The notes: generated from the sequence alone by a model not told the origin. Positions 1-9,753 are shown, counted from the stretch's first letter. The stretch: 21,964 bases of DNA from DASZVN01 sp035547055 (GCA_035547055.1 DASZVN010000101.1:1-21964); one strand, 5' to 3'. Numbers and translations: made by a program.

Positions 1-2
1 GC

Positions 3-3000
3 CGGCTCTATATCCTCCGCAAGGTCGTCTCGGGCGCGGTGCACGACGCTGCCGACCCGTGCACGGCCGGCTTCTACCCGGTCTCGCTGTCGTGCCGGAC
101 GGTCGTCTACAAGGGCATGTTCCTGGCCGACCAGCTCTCGACCTACTACCCCGACCTCCACCGGCCGGAGTTCGAGAGCGCGCTGGCGCTGATCCACCAG
201 CGCTTTTCGACCAACACGTTCCCGGCCTGGTCGCTCGCCCATCCGTACCGGATGATCGCCCACAACGGCGAGATCAACACGCTCCGCGGCAACGTCAACT
301 GGATGGCGGCGCGACAGGCCAGCGTCTCGTCGGAGCGGTTCGGCAACGACATCGGCAAGCTCTGGCCGATCTCCTACGAGGGCCAGTCCGACACCGCCTG
401 CTTCGACAACGCGCTCGAGTTCCTGGTGCAGGGCGGCTACCCGCTCGCCCACGCCATGATGATGCTGATCCCCGAGGCCTGGGCCGGCAACCCGCTGATG
501 GGTCCCGAGCGGCGGGCGTTCTACGAATACCACGCGGCGCTGATGGAGCCGTGGGACGGGCCGGCCGCGATCGCCTTCACCGACGGGCGCTGCATCGGCG
601 CGACGCTCGACCGCAACGGACTCCGCCCCGCGCGCTATTTCGCGACCAGCGACGGCCTCGTCGTGATGGCCTCGGAAATGGGCGTCCTGCCCGGCATTCC
701 GGAGGAGAAGATCGTCACCAAGTGGCGGCTCCAGCCCGGCAAGATGCTCCTGATCGACCTGGAGCAGGGCCGCATCGTCTCCGACGAGGAGATCAAGCAG
801 CGCCTCGCCACGGCGAACCCCTACCAGAAATGGCTCGACCGCACCCAGATCGTGCTGGAGGACCTGCCGAAGGTGAAGGCGCAGGCGCCCAAGGCCTCGG
901 CGTCGCTGCTCGATCGCCAGCAGGCCTTCGGCTACACCCAGGAGGACTTGAAGCTCCTGATGTCGCCGATGGCGACCACGGGCCAGGAGGCGGTCGGCTC
1001 GATGGGCAACGACGCGCCGATCTCGGCGCTGTCGTGGAAGCCGAAGCTGCTCTACACCTATTTCAAGCAGAACTTCGCCCAGGTCACCAACCCGCCGATC
1101 GACCCGATCCGCGAGGAGCTGGTGATGAGCCTGGTCTCCTTCATCGGGCCGCGGCCGAACCTGTTCGACCTCAAGGGCCTGTCGAAGGTGAAGCGGCTAG
1201 AAGTGCGCCAGCCGGTGCTGACCAACGCGGATCTGGAGAAGATCCGCGCCATCGGCGACGTGCCCGACAATCAGTTCCGCACCAAGACGCTCGACACGAC
1301 CTATCCGGCCGCCGACGGCGCGGAGGGCATGCGCCCGGCGCTGACCCGGCTCTGCCTCGGCGCCGAGGAGGCGGTGAAGGGCGGCGACAACATCATCATC
1401 CTGTCCGACCGGCTGGTCGGGCCGGACCGCCTCGCCGTGCCGGCGCTGCTCGCGACCGCGGCCGTGCACCACCACCTGATCCGCGCCGGGCTCCGCACCT
1501 CGGTCGGACTCGTGGTCGAGACCGGGGAGGCCCGCGAGGTTCATCATTTCTGCTGCCTCGCCGGCTACGGCGCCGAGGCGATCAACCCCTATCTCGCCTT
1601 CGAGACGCTGGTCGCCATGCGCGGCGACCTGCCGGAGGAGGTGTCGGCCGAGGAGGTCGTCAAGCGCTACATCAAGTCGATCGGCAAGGGCATCCTCAAG
1701 GTGATGTCCAAGATGGGCATCTCGACCTATCAGTCCTATTGCGGCGCCCAGATCTTCGACGCCGTCGGCCTGTCGTCGCAGCTCGTCGCCGAGTTCTTCA
1801 CCGGCACCCACACCCGGATCGAGGGCGTCGGCCTCGACGAGATCGCCGAGGAGACGCTGCGCCGCCACCGCGCCGCCTTCGGCAACGTGCCGATCCTCGA
1901 CGGCGTGCTCGACGTCGGGGGCGACTATGCCTTCCGCTTCCGCGGCGAGAGCCATGTCTGGCGGCCCGACACGGTCGCGGCGCTCCAGCACGCCGCGCGC
2001 GGCAACTCGCAGGAGCGCTATCGCGAGTTCTCCCGCCTCGTGAACGAGAGCGAGGACCGCTGGCTCACCATCCGCTCGCTGTTCCGCATCCGCACGGCGG
2101 AGGAGGACGGGCGCGCGCCGGTGCCGCTCGAGGAGGTCGAGCCGGCCAAGGACATCGTGAAGCGGTTCTCGACCGGCGCGATGTCGTTCGGCTCGATCAG
2201 CCGCGAGGCGCACACCACGCTCGCCATCGCGATGAACCGCATCGGCGGCAAGTCCAACACCGGCGAGGGCGGCGAGGAGCCCGAGCGCTTCCGCCCGCTG
2301 CCGAACGGCGATTCGATGCGCTCGGCGATCAAGCAGGTCGCCTCGGGCCGCTTCGGCGTGACCGCGGAATACCTGGTCAACGCCGACCAGCTTCAGATCA
2401 AGATGGCGCAGGGCGCCAAGCCCGGCGAGGGCGGCCAGCTTCCCGGCCACAAGGTCGACGCCGCCATCGCCAAGGTGCGTCACTCGATCCCGGGCGTCGG
2501 GCTGATCTCGCCGGCGCCGCACCACGACATCTATTCGATCGAGGACCTGGCCCAGCTCATCTTCGATCTGAAGAACGTGAATCCGGCCGCCGACATCTCG
2601 GTGAAGCTGGTCTCCGAGGTCGGCGTCGGCACGGTCGCGGCCGGCGTCGCCAAGGCGCGCGCCGACTACATCACCATCGCCGGCTACGAGGGCGGCACCG
2701 GCGCGAGCCCGCTGACCTCGATCAAGCACGCCGGCTCGCCGTGGGAGATCGGCCTCTCGGAGACCCAGCAGACGCTGGTGCTGAACGGGCTCCGCGGCCG
2801 CGTCGTCGTCCAGGTCGACGGCGGGGTGCGCACCGGGCGCGACGTGATCGTCGGGGCGCTGCTCGGCGCCGACGAGTTCGGCCTCGCGACCGCGCCGCTG
2901 ATCGCGGCCGGCTGCATCATGATGCGGAAGTGCCACCTCAACACCTGCCCGGTCGGCGTCGCGACCCAGGACCCGGTGCTGCGGAAGCGCTTCACCGGCC

Positions 3001-4139
3001 AGCCCGAGCACGTCATCAACTACCTCTTCTTCGTCGCCGAAGAGGTGCGCGAGATGATGGCCGAGCTCGGCTATCGCCGCTTCGACGAGATGGTCGGGCA
3101 GATGCAGATGCTCGACCGCTCGGCGGTCGCCGACCACTGGAAGGCGCACGGGCTCGACCTCGGCCGCCTGTTCCACAAGCCGGCGGATCGGCCGGGCGTC
3201 GCGATCCGTCACGCCGAGAGCCAGGACCATCACCTTGCGAAGGTGCTCGACCGCGAGCTGATCGCGGCGGCGATGCCGGCGATCGAGGGCGGCACGCCGG
3301 TGACGCTGGAGCGGCCGATCCGCAATGTCGACCGCACGGCGGGCGCGATGCTGTCGGGCGAGATCGCCAAGCGCCACGGCCATGTCGGCCTGCCCGACGG
3401 GACGATCGCCGTGCATTTCACCGGCACCGCCGGGCAGAGCTTCGGGGCATGGCTCGCCGCGGGCGTGACCTTCACGCTGGAAGGCGAGGCCAACGACTAT
3501 GTCGGCAAGGGCCTCTCCGGCGGCCGCATCGTCATCCGCCCGCCGGAGAACGCCGCGATCGTGCCGGAGGAGTCGATCGTCGTCGGCAACACCGTGCTCT
3601 ACGGCGCGATCTCGGGCGAATGCTATTTCCGCGGCGTCGCCGGCGAGCGCTTCGCCGTCAGGAATTCGGGCGCCATCGCCGTGGTCGAGGGCGCGGGCGA
3701 CCATTGCTGCGAGTACATGACCGGCGGCGTGACGGTCGTGCTCGGCCGCACCGGGCGCAACTTCGCGGCCGGCATGTCGGGCGGCGTCGCCTACGTGCTC
3801 GACGAGGCCGGCGATTTCGCCGAGCGCTGCAACATGTCGATGGTCGAGTTCGAGCCAGTTGTCGAGGAGGAGGAGATGCTGGAGCGCCTCCATCACCACG
3901 GCGGCGATCTCGAGTTCATGGGCCGCATCGACCTCTTCGACGACCTCACCCGCCACGACGAGGAGCGGCTGCGCCAGCTCATCGAGAACCACCTGCGCTA
4001 CACCGGCTCGACCCGGGCGAAGGCCATCCTCGACGATTGGGCCGCCTACCGGCCGAAATTCGTCAAGGTGATGCCGGTGGAGTACCGCCGGGCCCTGCGC
4101 GAGCTGGAGGAATCGAGGCGCCTCCAGGCCGCGGAGTGA
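3..4139 (+). CDS. gltB: Glutamate synthase (NADPH) large subunit, 5' end missing
   Basis: This is the large (alpha) chain of glutamate synthase. It takes ammonia from glutamine and transfers it through an internal tunnel to 2-oxoglutarate, giving two glutamates. The frame is open to the left edge, so the GTG at 39 is not the start: residues before it already match the family. About 1378 residues are present against roughly 1500-1570 in full-length proteins. The missing part includes the N-terminal catalytic cysteine of the glutaminase domain. Visible parts in order are the rest of the class II glutaminase domain (RFSTNTFPAW, HNGEINTLRGN), the central domain, the FMN-binding synthase barrel (GYEGGTGASPLTS, VDGGVRTGRD), the 3Fe-4S motif C-x5-C-x4-C with cysteine codons at 2913, 2931 and 2946, and the C-terminal GXGXG beta-helix. 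The stop is TGA at 4137. Its partner gltD lies 557 nt downstream with another gene between. Identity is certain. Confidence 0.97.
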   Translation, partial: RLYILRKVVSGAVHDAADPCTAGFYPVSLSCRTVVYKGMFLADQLSTYYPDLHRPEFESALALIHQRFSTNTFPAWSLAHPYRMIAHNGEINTLRGNVNWMAARQASVSSERFGNDIGKLWPISYEGQSDTACFDNALEFLVQGGYPLAHAMMMLIPEAWAGNPLMGPERRAFYEYHAALMEPWDGPAAIAFTDGRCIGATLDRNGLRPARYFATSDGLVVMASEMGVLPGIPEEKIVTKWRLQPGKMLLIDLEQGRIVSDEEIKQRLATANPYQKWLDRTQIVLEDLPKVKAQAPKASASLLDRQQAFGYTQEDLKLLMSPMATTGQEAVGSMGNDAPISALSWKPKLLYTYFKQNFAQVTNPPIDPIREELVMSLVSFIGPRPNLFDLKGLSKVKRLEVRQPVLTNADLEKIRAIGDVPDNQFRTKTLDTTYPAADGAEGMRPALTRLCLGAEEAVKGGDNIIILSDRLVGPDRLAVPALLATAAVHHHLIRAGLRTSVGLVVETGEAREVHHFCCLAGYGAEAINPYLAFETLVAMRGDLPEEVSAEEVVKRYIKSIGKGILKVMSKMGISTYQSYCGAQIFDAVGLSSQLVAEFFTGTHTRIEGVGLDEIAEETLRRHRAAFGNVPILDGVLDVGGDYAFRFRGESHVWRPDTVAALQHAARGNSQERYREFSRLVNESEDRWLTIRSLFRIRTAEEDGRAPVPLEEVEPAKDIVKRFSTGAMSFGSISREAHTTLAIAMNRIGGKSNTGEGGEEPERFRPLPNGDSMRSAIKQVASGRFGVTAEYLVNADQLQIKMAQGAKPGEGGQLPGHKVDAAIAKVRHSIPGVGLISPAPHHDIYSIEDLAQLIFDLKNVNPAADISVKLVSEVGVGTVAAGVAKARADYITIAGYEGGTGASPLTSIKHAGSPWEIGLSETQQTLVLNGLRGRVVVQVDGGVRTGRDVIVGALLGADEFGLATAPLIAAGCIMMRKCHLNTCPVGVATQDPVLRKRFTGQPEHVINYLFFVAEEVREMMAELGYRRFDEMVGQMQMLDRSAVADHWKAHGLDLGRLFHKPADRPGVAIRHAESQDHHLAKVLDRELIAAAMPAIEGGTPVTLERPIRNVDRTAGAMLSGEIAKRHGHVGLPDGTIAVHFTGTAGQSFGAWLAAGVTFTLEGEANDYVGKGLSGGRIVIRPPENAAIVPEESIVVGNTVLYGAISGECYFRGVAGERFAVRNSGAIAVVEGAGDHCCEYMTGGVTVVLGRTGRNFAAGMSGGVAYVLDEAGDFAERCNMSMVEFEPVVEEEEMLERLHHHGGDLEFMGRIDLFDDLTRHDEERLRQLIENHLRYTGSTRAKAILDDWAAYRPKFVKVMPVEYRRALRELEESRRLQAAE

Positions 4140-4163
4140 GACTGGACATTCTGAAACAGCGGC

Positions 4164-4267
4164 CTGTCATCCCGGAAGCGGCAAGGCCGCTATCCGGGAT
4201 CCGGTCCGAAGCGCGGCGCCTGGCCTCGGATCCCGGCTCTCCGCTTTTGCTCCGGCCGGGATGACAG
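4164..4267. repeat. Nested palindromic intergenic repeat (family A)
   Basis: A 104-nt element fills the gap between gltB and the GFA gene. Its ends are a perfect 12-bp inverted repeat, 4164-4175 (CTGTCATCCCGG) against 4256-4267. A second perfect 10-bp inverted repeat lies inside, 4194-4203 against 4227-4236. Nested stems of this type are typical of dispersed palindromic elements in Hyphomicrobiales genomes. In RNA it would form a long hairpin between two cistrons of the glt locus. I see one copy in this window, so its repeat status rests on its architecture and resemblance to such elements. Confidence 0.75.
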
Positions 4268-4282
4268 AGAGGGATATGCAGC

Positions 4283-4684
4283 ATGAAAGTCGAGGGGCAG
4301 TGCCACTGCGGCGCCATCGCCTACGAGGCCGAAGTCGATCCCGCGACGGCGTCGATCTGCAACTGCACGGATTGCCAGGTGCTGACCGGATCGCCGTTCC
4401 GCGCCAGCATCCCCGCCACGGCTGAGGATTTCCGCCTCGTCCGCGGCACGCCGACGATCTACGTGAAAACCGCGGAGAGCGGTAACAAGCGCGCGCAAGG
4501 CTTTTGCGGCAATTGCGGCGCGCCGCTGTTCTCGACGTCGGTCGACAACCGGACGCGCTACATGCTGCGCCTCGGCAGCATCCGCGAGCGCGCGCAGCTT
4601 CCGCCGAGGCGCCAGATCTGGTGCCGGTCGGCGCTGCCGTGGGGTCAGGACATCAGCGGCGTGCCGGGCATTCCGCGCGAGTAG
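4283..4684 (+). CDS. GFA family (glutathione-dependent formaldehyde-activating fold) protein
   Basis: The product is 133 residues and matches the GFA/CENP-V zinc fold (Pfam GFA). The name comes from one member linked to S-hydroxymethyl-glutathione formation; most members have no known substrate, so no reaction is assigned. Zinc-ligand cysteines are visible as C7-x-C9 (CHCG), C26-x-C28-x2-C31 (CNCTDC) and C75-x2-C78 (FCGNCG). The length is normal for the family. The ATG at 4283 follows a purine-rich AGAGGG at 4268-4273, and the gene ends 12 nt before gltD, so the two are probably co-transcribed. It sits between gltB and gltD, which are usually neighbours; this suggests an insertion, or a role tied to the enzyme, which I cannot tell apart here. 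Confidence 0.88.
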   Translation: MKVEGQCHCGAIAYEAEVDPATASICNCTDCQVLTGSPFRASIPATAEDFRLVRGTPTIYVKTAESGNKRAQGFCGNCGAPLFSTSVDNRTRYMLRLGSIRERAQLPPRRQIWCRSALPWGQDISGVPGIPRE

Positions 4685-4696
4685 AACGGGACGGGC

Positions 4697-6115
<1,419 letters not shown>

Positions 6116-6120
6116 AGGCT

Positions 6121-6195
6121 TCGTAGGGTGGGTAACGCCTGGCGTTGCCCACGTGTCGCGCCGGACGTGGGCATGCTGCGAATGCCCACCTACGA
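6121..6195. repeat. Multi-arm structured repeat, copy 1 (family B)
   Basis: This 75-nt element lies between gltD and dnaN. Closing stem: 6121-6127 (TCGTAGG) pairs with 6189-6195. Arm 1: 6128-6138 pairs with 6142-6152 over 11 positions, one of which would be a G-U pair in RNA (T6133 with G6147). Arm 2: 6167-6174 (GTGGGCAT) pairs with 6182-6189. It matches the element at 19213-19288 in order and architecture. It follows the gltD stop by 5 nt and could end or stabilise the glt transcript. Confidence 0.8.
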
Positions 6196-6294
6196 GGCCC
6201 GCCGCGCTTGCGTTCGCCCGCCTGACCCGCCAATGTCCGCGTCCCGGCGGCAGAACGAGAGGGCGCCGGAGGGACAGAAGGGGGAGCCGCCATC

Positions 6295-7413
6295 ATGAGA
6301 GTGACGCTGGAGCGGTCGGCGCTGCTCAAGTCGCTCGGCCATGTGCATCGCGTCGTCGAGCGGCGGACGACGATCCCGATCCTGTCCAACATCCTCCTGC
6401 GCGCGACCGAGACCGGGCTGCGCCTGCAGGCGACCGACCTCGACCTGGAAGTGGTCGAGCAGGCGCCCGCGACCGTCGCCGAGCCGGGCGCGACCACCGT
6501 CCCCGCCCACACCCTCTACGACATCGTGCGCAAGCTGCCCGACGGCAGCGAGGTCGCGCTGGAGGAGGCGGCCGACCGCTCGACCCTGGTCATCCGCTCC
6601 GGCCGCTCGCGCTTCTCGCTCCAGACGCTGCCGGAGTCCGATTTCCCCGACCTCGCCGCGGGCGAGCTCCCGATCCGCTTCACGCTGCCGGCCGCCGAGC
6701 TCAAGCGGCTGATCGACAAGGCCCAGTTCGCGATCTCGACCGAGGAGACCCGCTACTATCTCAACGGCATCTACCTCCACACCCTCGACGTCGACGGCAG
6801 CCCGCGGCTCCGCGCGGTCGCGACCGACGGCCATCGCCTCGCCCGCATCGAGCTGCCGGCGCCGGCCGGCGCCGAGCAGATGCCCGGCGTCATCGTGCCG
6901 AGGAAGACCGTCGCCGAGGTGCAGCGCCTGATCGAGGACCCCGAGGGCGAGGTGTCGATCGAGCTGTCGTCCGCGAAGATCCGCTTCGCCATCGGCGGCG
7001 TGACCCTGACCTCGAAGCTGATCGACGGCACCTTCCCCGACTACGCGCGGGTCATCCCGCTCGGCAACGACAAGCGGCTCACCCTCGACAAGGGCGAGTT
7101 CCTGAACGCGGTCGACCGCGTCTCGACGATCTCGTCCGAGCGCGGCCGCGCAGTGAAGCTGTCCTTGCAGCAGGGCCGCCTCGTGCTGTCGGTGACCAAC
7201 CCCGACGCCGGCAGCGCCACCGAGGAGATGGAGGTCGAGTACGCCGCCGACCCGCTCGATATCGGCTTCAACTCGCGCTACCTCCTCGACATCGCCCAGC
7301 AGATCGAGAGCCCGTCCGCGGTGATGAAGCTCGCCGACCCGGGCTCGCCCACGGTGATCCAGGACGACGACGGCTCGTCCGCGCTCTACGTCCTGATGCC
7401 GATGCGGGTGTGA
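6295..7413 (+). CDS. dnaN: DNA polymerase III subunit beta (sliding clamp)
   Basis: The 372-residue beta clamp dimerises into a ring around DNA and tethers DNA polymerase III and repair factors through a hydrophobic pocket. The N-terminus (MRVTLERSALLKSLGHV, then ERRTTIPILSNILL) and the C-terminus ending in YVLMPMRV are diagnostic. Three clamp domains of about 120 residues fit the length. The ATG at 6295 has GGGGGAG at 6280-6286. recF follows on the same strand, a conserved pairing, but neither dnaA (upstream) nor gyrB (downstream) adjoins: gltD precedes and a LysE exporter follows recF. I see no DnaA-box cluster in the 179-nt gap upstream, so this gap does not look like oriC. Confidence 0.97.
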   Translation: MRVTLERSALLKSLGHVHRVVERRTTIPILSNILLRATETGLRLQATDLDLEVVEQAPATVAEPGATTVPAHTLYDIVRKLPDGSEVALEEAADRSTLVIRSGRSRFSLQTLPESDFPDLAAGELPIRFTLPAAELKRLIDKAQFAISTEETRYYLNGIYLHTLDVDGSPRLRAVATDGHRLARIELPAPAGAEQMPGVIVPRKTVAEVQRLIEDPEGEVSIELSSAKIRFAIGGVTLTSKLIDGTFPDYARVIPLGNDKRLTLDKGEFLNAVDRVSTISSERGRAVKLSLQQGRLVLSVTNPDAGSATEEMEVEYAADPLDIGFNSRYLLDIAQQIESPSAVMKLADPGSPTVIQDDDGSSALYVLMPMRV

Positions 7414-7440
7414 CGCTTCGATTTCGACGGGGTATCTCTA

Positions 7441-7535
7441 CCGTCGTGGCCGGGCATGTCCCGGCCATCCACGACTTTCTTCAGCCGCAGCGCTCGCGAA
7501 CTCGTGGATGCCCGGGTCAGGTCCGGGCATGACGG
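7441..7535. repeat. Palindromic dispersed repeat, copy 1 (family C), between dnaN and recF
   Basis: A 95-nt imperfect palindrome closely matches 16828-16920. Its ends pair with one mismatch (7441-7448 against 7528-7535), and the inner stem ATCCACGA at 7467-7474 pairs with TCGTGGAT at 7502-7509. The same inner stem is present in the second copy. It takes up most of the dnaN-recF spacer and ends 7 nt before the recF start codon. An in-frame start at 7456 lies inside it and is a misannotation trap. Confidence 0.85.
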
Positions 7536-7542
7536 GTGCGCG

Positions 7543-8706
7543 ATGACCATTTCTGCCCCCCAGCGGACGGCGATCCTCAGGCTCCGCCTGACCGATTTCC
7601 GCAACCACGCGACGCTCGACCTCGCGACCGGCGGCCGGAGCGTCGCCCTGGTCGGGCCGAACGGCGCCGGCAAGACCAACGTGCTCGAGGCGATCTCGCT
7701 GCTGGCACCGGGACGGGGGCTCCGTCGCGCCGCGGCGGGGGACCTCGCCCGCATCGGCGGGGAGGGGATGTGGGCGGTCGCGGCCGAGGTCGAGGGCGTC
7801 GTCGGCCCGATCGCGCTCGGCACCGGGACCGAGCCGGGCGGCGCGCGGCGCTGGCGCATCGCCGGGGCGCCCGCACCCGGCAGCGCCGCCTTCGCCGAGC
7901 ACCTTCGCATCGTCTGGCTGACGCCGGCGATGGATGGCCTCTTTACCGGCCCGCCGTCCGACCGGCGCCGCTTTCTCGACCGGCTGGTGCTGGCGCTCGA
8001 TCCGGCCCACGGCGCCCGCGTCGCCGCCTATGAGCGGGTGCTGCGCGACCGCAACCGTCTCCTGGAAGAGCGCGGCGGCGAGGAGCGCTGGCTGGCGGCG
8101 CTGGAGCGCGAAGCGGCCGAGCTCGCGGTCGCGATCGCCGCCGCGCGGGCGGACGCCGTCGCCCGCCTCGTCGCGCTGATCGCGGAGACGCGGGGCGACG
8201 ATGCTTTCCCCTGGGCCGGCCTCGCCCTCGACGGCGCGCTGGAGGCGGCGGTGGCGGCCGAGCCGGCCGCCGCGGTCGAGGACGCTTTCCGCGACCGCCT
8301 TGGCGCGCTCCGACCGCGCGATCGCGCGGCCGGCCGCGCCACCGAGGGCCCGCAGACCGCCGACCTCGTGGTCCGCCACGGACCGAAGGACATGCCCGCG
8401 GCCCTGTCCTCGACCGGCGAGCAGAAGGCGCTTCTCGTCGGCCTCGTCCTCGCCCACGCCCGCCTCGTCGCCCGCGCCGAGGGCGCGACGCCGATCCTCC
8501 TTCTTGACGAGGTCGCGGCCCATCTCGATCCGGTGCGCCGCGCCGCGCTCTACGAGGCGCTGGAGCGGCAGGGCGCGCAGGCCTGGCTCAGCGGCGCCGA
8601 CCCCGCCGCCTTCGCCCCGCTCGAAGGGCGCGCCACGATCTTTCCGCTTGCCGGGGAGCCCGGCTCGGCGGAAAACCGGTCGCGTTCGGCCGGGGATCCG
8701 CCGTGA
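7543..8706 (+). CDS. recF: DNA replication and repair protein RecF
   Basis: This 387-residue SMC-like ATPase binds gapped DNA with RecO and RecR and helps load RecA at stalled forks. The Walker A motif GPNGAGKT is at 38-45 and the ABC signature LSSTGEQK at 288-295. The Walker B aspartate is D322, with catalytic E323 in ILLLDEVAAHLD. I chose the ATG at 7543 because the family begins just before the LRLTDFRN strand. An upstream in-frame start at 7456 would add 29 residues encoded by the palindromic repeat. The stop TGA at 8704 overlaps the GTG start of the next gene (GTGA), suggesting translational coupling. Confidence 0.96.
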   Translation: MTISAPQRTAILRLRLTDFRNHATLDLATGGRSVALVGPNGAGKTNVLEAISLLAPGRGLRRAAAGDLARIGGEGMWAVAAEVEGVVGPIALGTGTEPGGARRWRIAGAPAPGSAAFAEHLRIVWLTPAMDGLFTGPPSDRRRFLDRLVLALDPAHGARVAAYERVLRDRNRLLEERGGEERWLAALEREAAELAVAIAAARADAVARLVALIAETRGDDAFPWAGLALDGALEAAVAAEPAAAVEDAFRDRLGALRPRDRAAGRATEGPQTADLVVRHGPKDMPAALSSTGEQKALLVGLVLAHARLVARAEGATPILLLDEVAAHLDPVRRAALYEALERQGAQAWLSGADPAAFAPLEGRATIFPLAGEPGSAENRSRSAGDPP

Positions 8707-9311
8707 GTCCATCGACGCTCTTGCTGTTCGCCGGGCTTCTGCTGCTCGGCTCGGCCTCGCCCGGCCCGGCCGTGGTCGCGCTGGTCGCGCGCACGCTCGG
8801 CCACGGCCGCCGCGGCCTGCCGGGCTTCATCGCCGGGCTGATCGTGGGCGATGTGTTCTGGCTGACGGTTGCGGTGCTCGGCCTCGCGGTGGTGGCGAAG
8901 CTGTTCGCGCCGCTGTTCCTCGCCGTCCGCATCCTCGGCGCCCTTTACCTCGCCTGGCTCGGCATCAGGCTGTGGCGCGCCCGCGGCGACCATCTGCCGG
9001 TGCCGCCGCGCGAGGCGAAGACCGGCGGCAGCTTCCTCGCCGCGCTGTTTCTCACCTTCGGCAATCCCAAGGTGATGGCGTTCTATCTCGCGCTGCTGCC
9101 GAGCCTGATCGACCTCCGCGCGCTCGACCTCGCGGGCTACGTCGCGCTGGTCGCGGTGATGGTGCCGATCCTCGTCGTCGTGCTCGGCGGCTACGTCGTG
9201 CTCGCGCTGCGCGCCCGCCGCTACGTCACGAGCCCCCGCGCCGTCCGCCTCGTCAACCGCGCCGCCGGCACCGCGATGCTCGGCGCCGCGCTCGCCGTCG
9301 CCGCCCGTTGA
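8703..9311 (+). CDS. LysE/RhtB family amino-acid exporter
   Basis: This 202-residue inner-membrane protein has about six hydrophobic segments and the LysE/RhtB signatures: SPGPA near residue 19, the glycine-rich GLIVGDVFW segment, and GNPKVMAFYLALLP in the middle. Family members export amino acids (lysine, threonine, homoserine, leucine) or related small solutes by proton exchange; the substrate cannot be read from sequence. The GTG at 8703 overlaps the recF stop as GTGA, and no strong Shine-Dalgarno is seen, so translation is probably coupled to recF. Such a pairing is positional and need not mean shared function. Confidence 0.9.
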   Translation: MSPSTLLLFAGLLLLGSASPGPAVVALVARTLGHGRRGLPGFIAGLIVGDVFWLTVAVLGLAVVAKLFAPLFLAVRILGALYLAWLGIRLWRARGDHLPVPPREAKTGGSFLAALFLTFGNPKVMAFYLALLPSLIDLRALDLAGYVALVAVMVPILVVVLGGYVVLALRARRYVTSPRAVRLVNRAAGTAMLGAALAVAAR

Positions 9312-9333
9312 AGATCCTCGAGGAGGAAATCCG

Positions 9334-9753
9334 ATGTCGCTGACCCTCGCCGCTGCCCAGACCATCGTCTCGGCCGCCCTCGCCCATGGCCGCGAGAAGG
9401 GCATGAAGCCGCTCGCCGTCCTGGTGTTCGACGCGCGCGGCGCGCTCAAGGCCGCCGCCGTCGAGGACAACAACGCCTGGAAGCGGGCCGAGATCGCGAC
9501 CGGCAAGGCGCTCGGCGCCCTCGGCATGGGGGTGAACTCGCGCGCGCTCGGCAAGATCGCCGAGGACCGGCCCCATTTCACCGCCGCGCTGGCCCACGTG
9601 TTCGACGGCCGGCTGGTGCCGGTCGCGGGCGGCGTCATCGTCAAGGAAGGCGCGGAGATCGTCGGGGCCGTCGGCGTCTCCGGGGACACCTCCGACAACG
9701 ACGAGGCCGCGGCCATGGCCGGCATCGCCGCCGCCGGCCTCGCCGGGGGCTGA
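9334..9753 (+). CDS. GlcG/HbpS family (DUF336) protein
   Basis: The 139-residue protein matches the GlcG/HbpS domain across its length: an N-terminal LTLAAAQTIVSAALAHGRE helix, the PLAVLVFDARGALKA strand, and the C-terminal GGVIVKEGAEIVGAVGVSG block. HbpS is a haem-binding sensor in Streptomyces. GlcG and other relatives occur with small-molecule catabolic genes, where their job is unclear. No signal peptide is evident, so it is probably cytoplasmic. It has the clearest ribosome binding site in the window, AGGAGG at 9321-9326, 7 nt before the ATG. It lies 22 nt after the LysE gene and probably closes the dnaN-recF-lysE transcription unit before a repeat. Confidence 0.9.
   Translation: MSLTLAAAQTIVSAALAHGREKGMKPLAVLVFDARGALKAAAVEDNNAWKRAEIATGKALGALGMGVNSRALGKIAEDRPHFTAALAHVFDGRLVPVAGGVIVKEGAEIVGAVGVSGDTSDNDEAAAMAGIAAAGLAGG

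Noticed and set aside
1197..3992. 931-codon open frame antisense to gltB
   Set aside because: Composition is skewed to Arg, Ala, Asp, Glu and His as expected for the shadow of a high-GC gene; no domain is recognisable and gltB covers it fully.
39..4139. gltB starting at the GTG at 39
   Set aside because: The same frame is open and family-like before that codon, and the N-terminal catalytic region would be missing; the gene simply runs off the left edge.
6116..6294. Replication origin next to dnaN
   Set aside because: No DnaA boxes or AT-rich unwinding segment are seen; most of the gap is a GC-rich structured repeat.
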